A stretch of 37,400 nt of DNA from positions 1 to 37,400 of the forward strand of contig NZ_BMPM01000013.1 in NCBI RefSeq assembly GCF_014647595.1, read 5' to 3'. This document shows positions 35,423-37,400 of the stretch, piece after piece. A model generated the notes under the pieces. That model did no database searches and had not been told where the DNA came from. It saw only the letters and a list, made by a program, of their open reading frames with translations. This DNA comes from Paenarthrobacter histidinolovorans. Lineage in GTDB: Bacteria; Actinomycetota; Actinomycetes; Actinomycetales; Micrococcaceae. Position 1 is the stretch's first letter, and the number at the start of each line of letters is the position of its first letter. The position numbers and the translations under genes are program-made.

Positions 35423-37084
35423 TCAGGCCCGCTTCAGCAGCTCATGCTCCACGACGGCGGTACGGGACAGGGTCTTGTATCCCTCCTGTTCGAACAGGAC
35501 AGTAATGACGTCATCCTCGTGCCGCATCACCAGCCCGGGACCCCACTCCTTGTGGATGACAGTGGACTGCAGGGGGAACTGTTCCTCAGAGCCCGGGGCC
35601 GCGGGGTTTCCGGAATCCGCAGCGTCATGGCGGGCCTCAGCGCAAGCATCGCAGTTGCCGCAGGGCTCCGGCAGGTCCTCCCCGAAGTAACCCAACAGGA
35701 ACTGGCGCCGGCAGGCATCCGTCTCGGCGTAAGCCCGCATCATGGTCAGCCGGGATTGGTCGACCCTTTGCCGCGCCTCAGCCAGTTCCACTGCGCGGCT
35801 GACCAGCGTGGCCGTTTTTGCCTTGGAAATGAGCCGGGTTCCGCGCTTGCCGGTTTTCACTGCGCCGGCCTCCTCCAACTGGTTGACCAGCCCTGTAATT
35901 CGCCGGGCAGGGAACCCTGTCAGTTCCACCATGGCGGTCTTCGGGGCCGGGCCGCCAGCGTTCCTGATCACCTTCAGGACCGTTTTCAGGGCCTCGGGGT
36001 CCGGCGCATGGGTACCGAAAAACTTGCGCAAGCCCAGGTCCTCGGCCCGGTAATGCAGGATGGCCGCAGCAGGCTTGCCATCACGGCCCGCCCTGCCGAT
36101 TTCCTGATAGTAGGAGTCCAATGATTCCGGGATGTCCGCGTGCACCACGAACCTGACGTTGGGCTTGTCGATGCCCATGCCAAAAGCAGTAGTAGCCACC
36201 ACCACATCGAGTTGGTCATCCAGGAAGCGCTCATGGATGCTTTCGCGGTCAGCGTCCGACCGGCCCGCGTGATAGGCCTCGGCCCGCAGGCCTTGTTCCG
36301 TGAGCTTGGCAGCATATTTCTCGGTGTCTTTTCGAGTTGCCGCGTACAGCAGCCCCATCCCTTGTTCCCTGGACAGCGCCAGCACCCGTTCCACCACGGC
36401 TTTGCGCTTTGCCTTGTCCTCTTGGTGGCGTGCCACCTCCAAGCTGATGTTGGGCCGGTCGAAACCCCGGACCAGGACCAAAGGCTCCTTCATGCCCAGC
36501 CGCTGCACGATTTCATCGCGTACCGGCGGGGACGCAGTTGCCGTCAGGGCTATCACCGGCGGATTCCCCAACCCTTCACGGACATTGCCCAGCTCAAGAT
36601 AGTCCGGGCGGAAGTCATGGCCCCAGGCAGAGACGCAGTGGGCCTCATCCACCACGAACATGGAGATTTCCATGGCGGCGATCCGCTTCACTGTTTCCTG
36701 CTTGGCCAGTTGTTCCGGTGCGAGGAACAGGAAGATCGCCCGGCCGGATTCGGCCGCCAACCAGGCGGCCTCCACGTCAGAGTCGCTCCGGGAAGAATTA
36801 ATTGCGACGGCTGCGCCCTCACCCAGGTCTTCGGCCAGGCCCTCCAGTTGGTCCTCCTGGAGGGCAATGAGGGGAGAAACCACAACGGCGGGGCGTTGGG
36901 TTTGTTGGTGAAGGTAAAGTGCCGCTACCTGGTAGGTGGCGGATTTTCCGTACCCGGTTGGCATGACGGCCAAAACATCACGGCCCCCGGCAAGGGCGCT
37001 CATGCCGGCGAGTTGACCATCGCGCAACTCAGGAAGGGAAAAGGAGGACGCCGCAAGGGCAGTCAGGGCAAGGTCAGCTGACAT
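35423..37084 (-). CDS. recQ: RecQ-family ATP-dependent DNA helicase
   Basis: 3'-5' helicase, 553 residues. Walker A PTGYGKS at 42-48, DEAH at 146-149 followed by the RecQ aromatic loop (CVSAWGHDFRPDY), motif V/VI region TTAFGMGIDKPNVRFVVHAD and YYQEIGRAGRDG. A RecQ zinc-binding site follows (CRRQFLLGYFGEDLPEPCGN, CDAC). There is no HRDC domain; instead the last 45 or so residues (VIHKEWGPGLVMRHEDDVIT through KTLSRTAVVEHELLKRA) look like a small Tudor-like barrel of the type found at UvrD/PcrA C-termini. A single DnaA-box-like site lies about 100 bp upstream. Confidence 0.92.
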   Translation of the reverse strand: MSADLALTALAASSFSLPELRDGQLAGMSALAGGRDVLAVMPTGYGKSATYQVAALYLHQQTQRPAVVVSPLIALQEDQLEGLAEDLGEGAAVAINSSRSDSDVEAAWLAAESGRAIFLFLAPEQLAKQETVKRIAAMEISMFVVDEAHCVSAWGHDFRPDYLELGNVREGLGNPPVIALTATASPPVRDEIVQRLGMKEPLVLVRGFDRPNISLEVARHQEDKAKRKAVVERVLALSREQGMGLLYAATRKDTEKYAAKLTEQGLRAEAYHAGRSDADRESIHERFLDDQLDVVVATTAFGMGIDKPNVRFVVHADIPESLDSYYQEIGRAGRDGKPAAAILHYRAEDLGLRKFFGTHAPDPEALKTVLKVIRNAGGPAPKTAMVELTGFPARRITGLVNQLEEAGAVKTGKRGTRLISKAKTATLVSRAVELAEARQRVDQSRLTMMRAYAETDACRRQFLLGYFGEDLPEPCGNCDACAEARHDAADSGNPAAPGSEEQFPLQSTVIHKEWGPGLVMRHEDDVITVLFEQEGYKTLSRTAVVEHELLKRA

Positions 37085-37186
37085 CGAAAAGGTGGCTCCG
37101 CTTGGTGGTTCCTGCGGCCACTTGCATCAGCCGAGATGACCAGCCTAGCGCGAGGCCGGGTCCTGCGCCCTTCACGGAGTTTCGCT

Positions 37187-37195
37187 TGTGGATAA
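37187..37195 (-). promoter_or_regulatory. Perfect DnaA-box sequence
   Basis: TGTGGATAA, reverse complement of the consensus TTATCCACA, lies in the 278-bp gap upstream of recQ. A single box; the rest of the gap (37085-37362) is G/T-rich and I see no other element in it. Confidence 0.4.
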
Positions 37196-37362
37196 CCGTC
37201 CTGTTTGTGGTGCGGTTTTCTTGAGGTTTTCCTGAGGAAGTGTTGTGGGTTTGCAGGGTTGGTTCTTGATCCAGGCCCGGCAAAGTCGTTCTTGTCAGCC
37301 ACACAGGCTGAGGAAACGGCCGGCCGGTCTCACGGTGGCCACACGAAAGGACACTGATCCCC

Positions 37363-37400
37363 ATGGCCATCAGCCTCAAAACCACCTCCGGCAAAATCCT
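37363..37400 (+). CDS. Start of an unidentified gene (cut by window edge)
   Basis: ATG 37363 opens MAISLKTTSGKIL with C-ending codons and a GAAAGGA ribosome-site candidate 11 bases upstream. Only about 12 codons are visible, too few to assign a family. It is divergent from recQ. Confidence 0.4.
   Translation, partial: MAISLKTTSGKI

Overview
The window is a G+C-rich, densely coded chromosomal segment with mostly C/G-ending codons, GTG and TTG starts, short actinobacterial intergenic regions and a DUF4193 protein. Gene content suggests a soil actinobacterium of the Micrococcaceae (Arthrobacter/Paenarthrobacter type). This is an inference: there is no rRNA gene here to settle it. I see no rRNA, tRNA, insertion sequence, prophage or CRISPR array.

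Left part (1-6.1 kb): a minus-strand glycine/serine module. A tandem glycine riboswitch precedes gcvP-gcvT-gcvH. A structured, palindrome-rich gap then leads into sdaA (serine deaminase), which runs off the left edge. Next (6.1-8.4 kb) is a divergent TetR repressor/14-helix MFS exporter pair with a clear shared operator. From 8.4 to 13.6 kb lie a cyclodeaminase-family protein, an M20 amidohydrolase, a small conserved-looking protein, a CxxC flavoprotein divergent from an XRE-cupin regulator, and a small XRE regulator divergent from a type I methionine aminopeptidase.

The agmatine unit (13.7-17.4 kb) is N-carbamoylputrescine amidase, agmatine deiminase and an APC permease. They sit behind a recognisable promoter with two matching inverted repeats 53 bp apart. 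From 17.5 to 22 kb are an AMIN-like secreted protein, DUF4193, L-2-hydroxyglutarate oxidase, an unusual secreted protein with six cysteines at its C-terminus, and a DUF805 membrane protein.

The most coherent block (22.1-29.2 kb) is a six-gene minus-strand operon: SDR, amidohydrolase, acyl-CoA dehydrogenase, MaoC hydratase, MHS transporter and CoA ligase, divergent from a MarR regulator. It matches the p-hydroxycinnamate (cou) pathway of Rhodococcus jostii RHA1, including the CouO metal ligand Asp257 at exactly the same residue number. The pathway would import p-coumarate/ferulate-type acids, activate them to CoA thioesters, hydrate and oxidise the side chain, and release the benzoate plus acetyl-CoA through the amidohydrolase.

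The right part (29.2-37.4 kb) carries a sugar-efflux-type MFS transporter, a DUF72 protein, a GatB/YqeY protein, a type II NADH dehydrogenase, a histidine phosphatase overlapping NAD(P)H-hydrate dehydratase, and a RecQ helicase with a Tudor-like tail. The start of an unidentified gene lies at the right edge.
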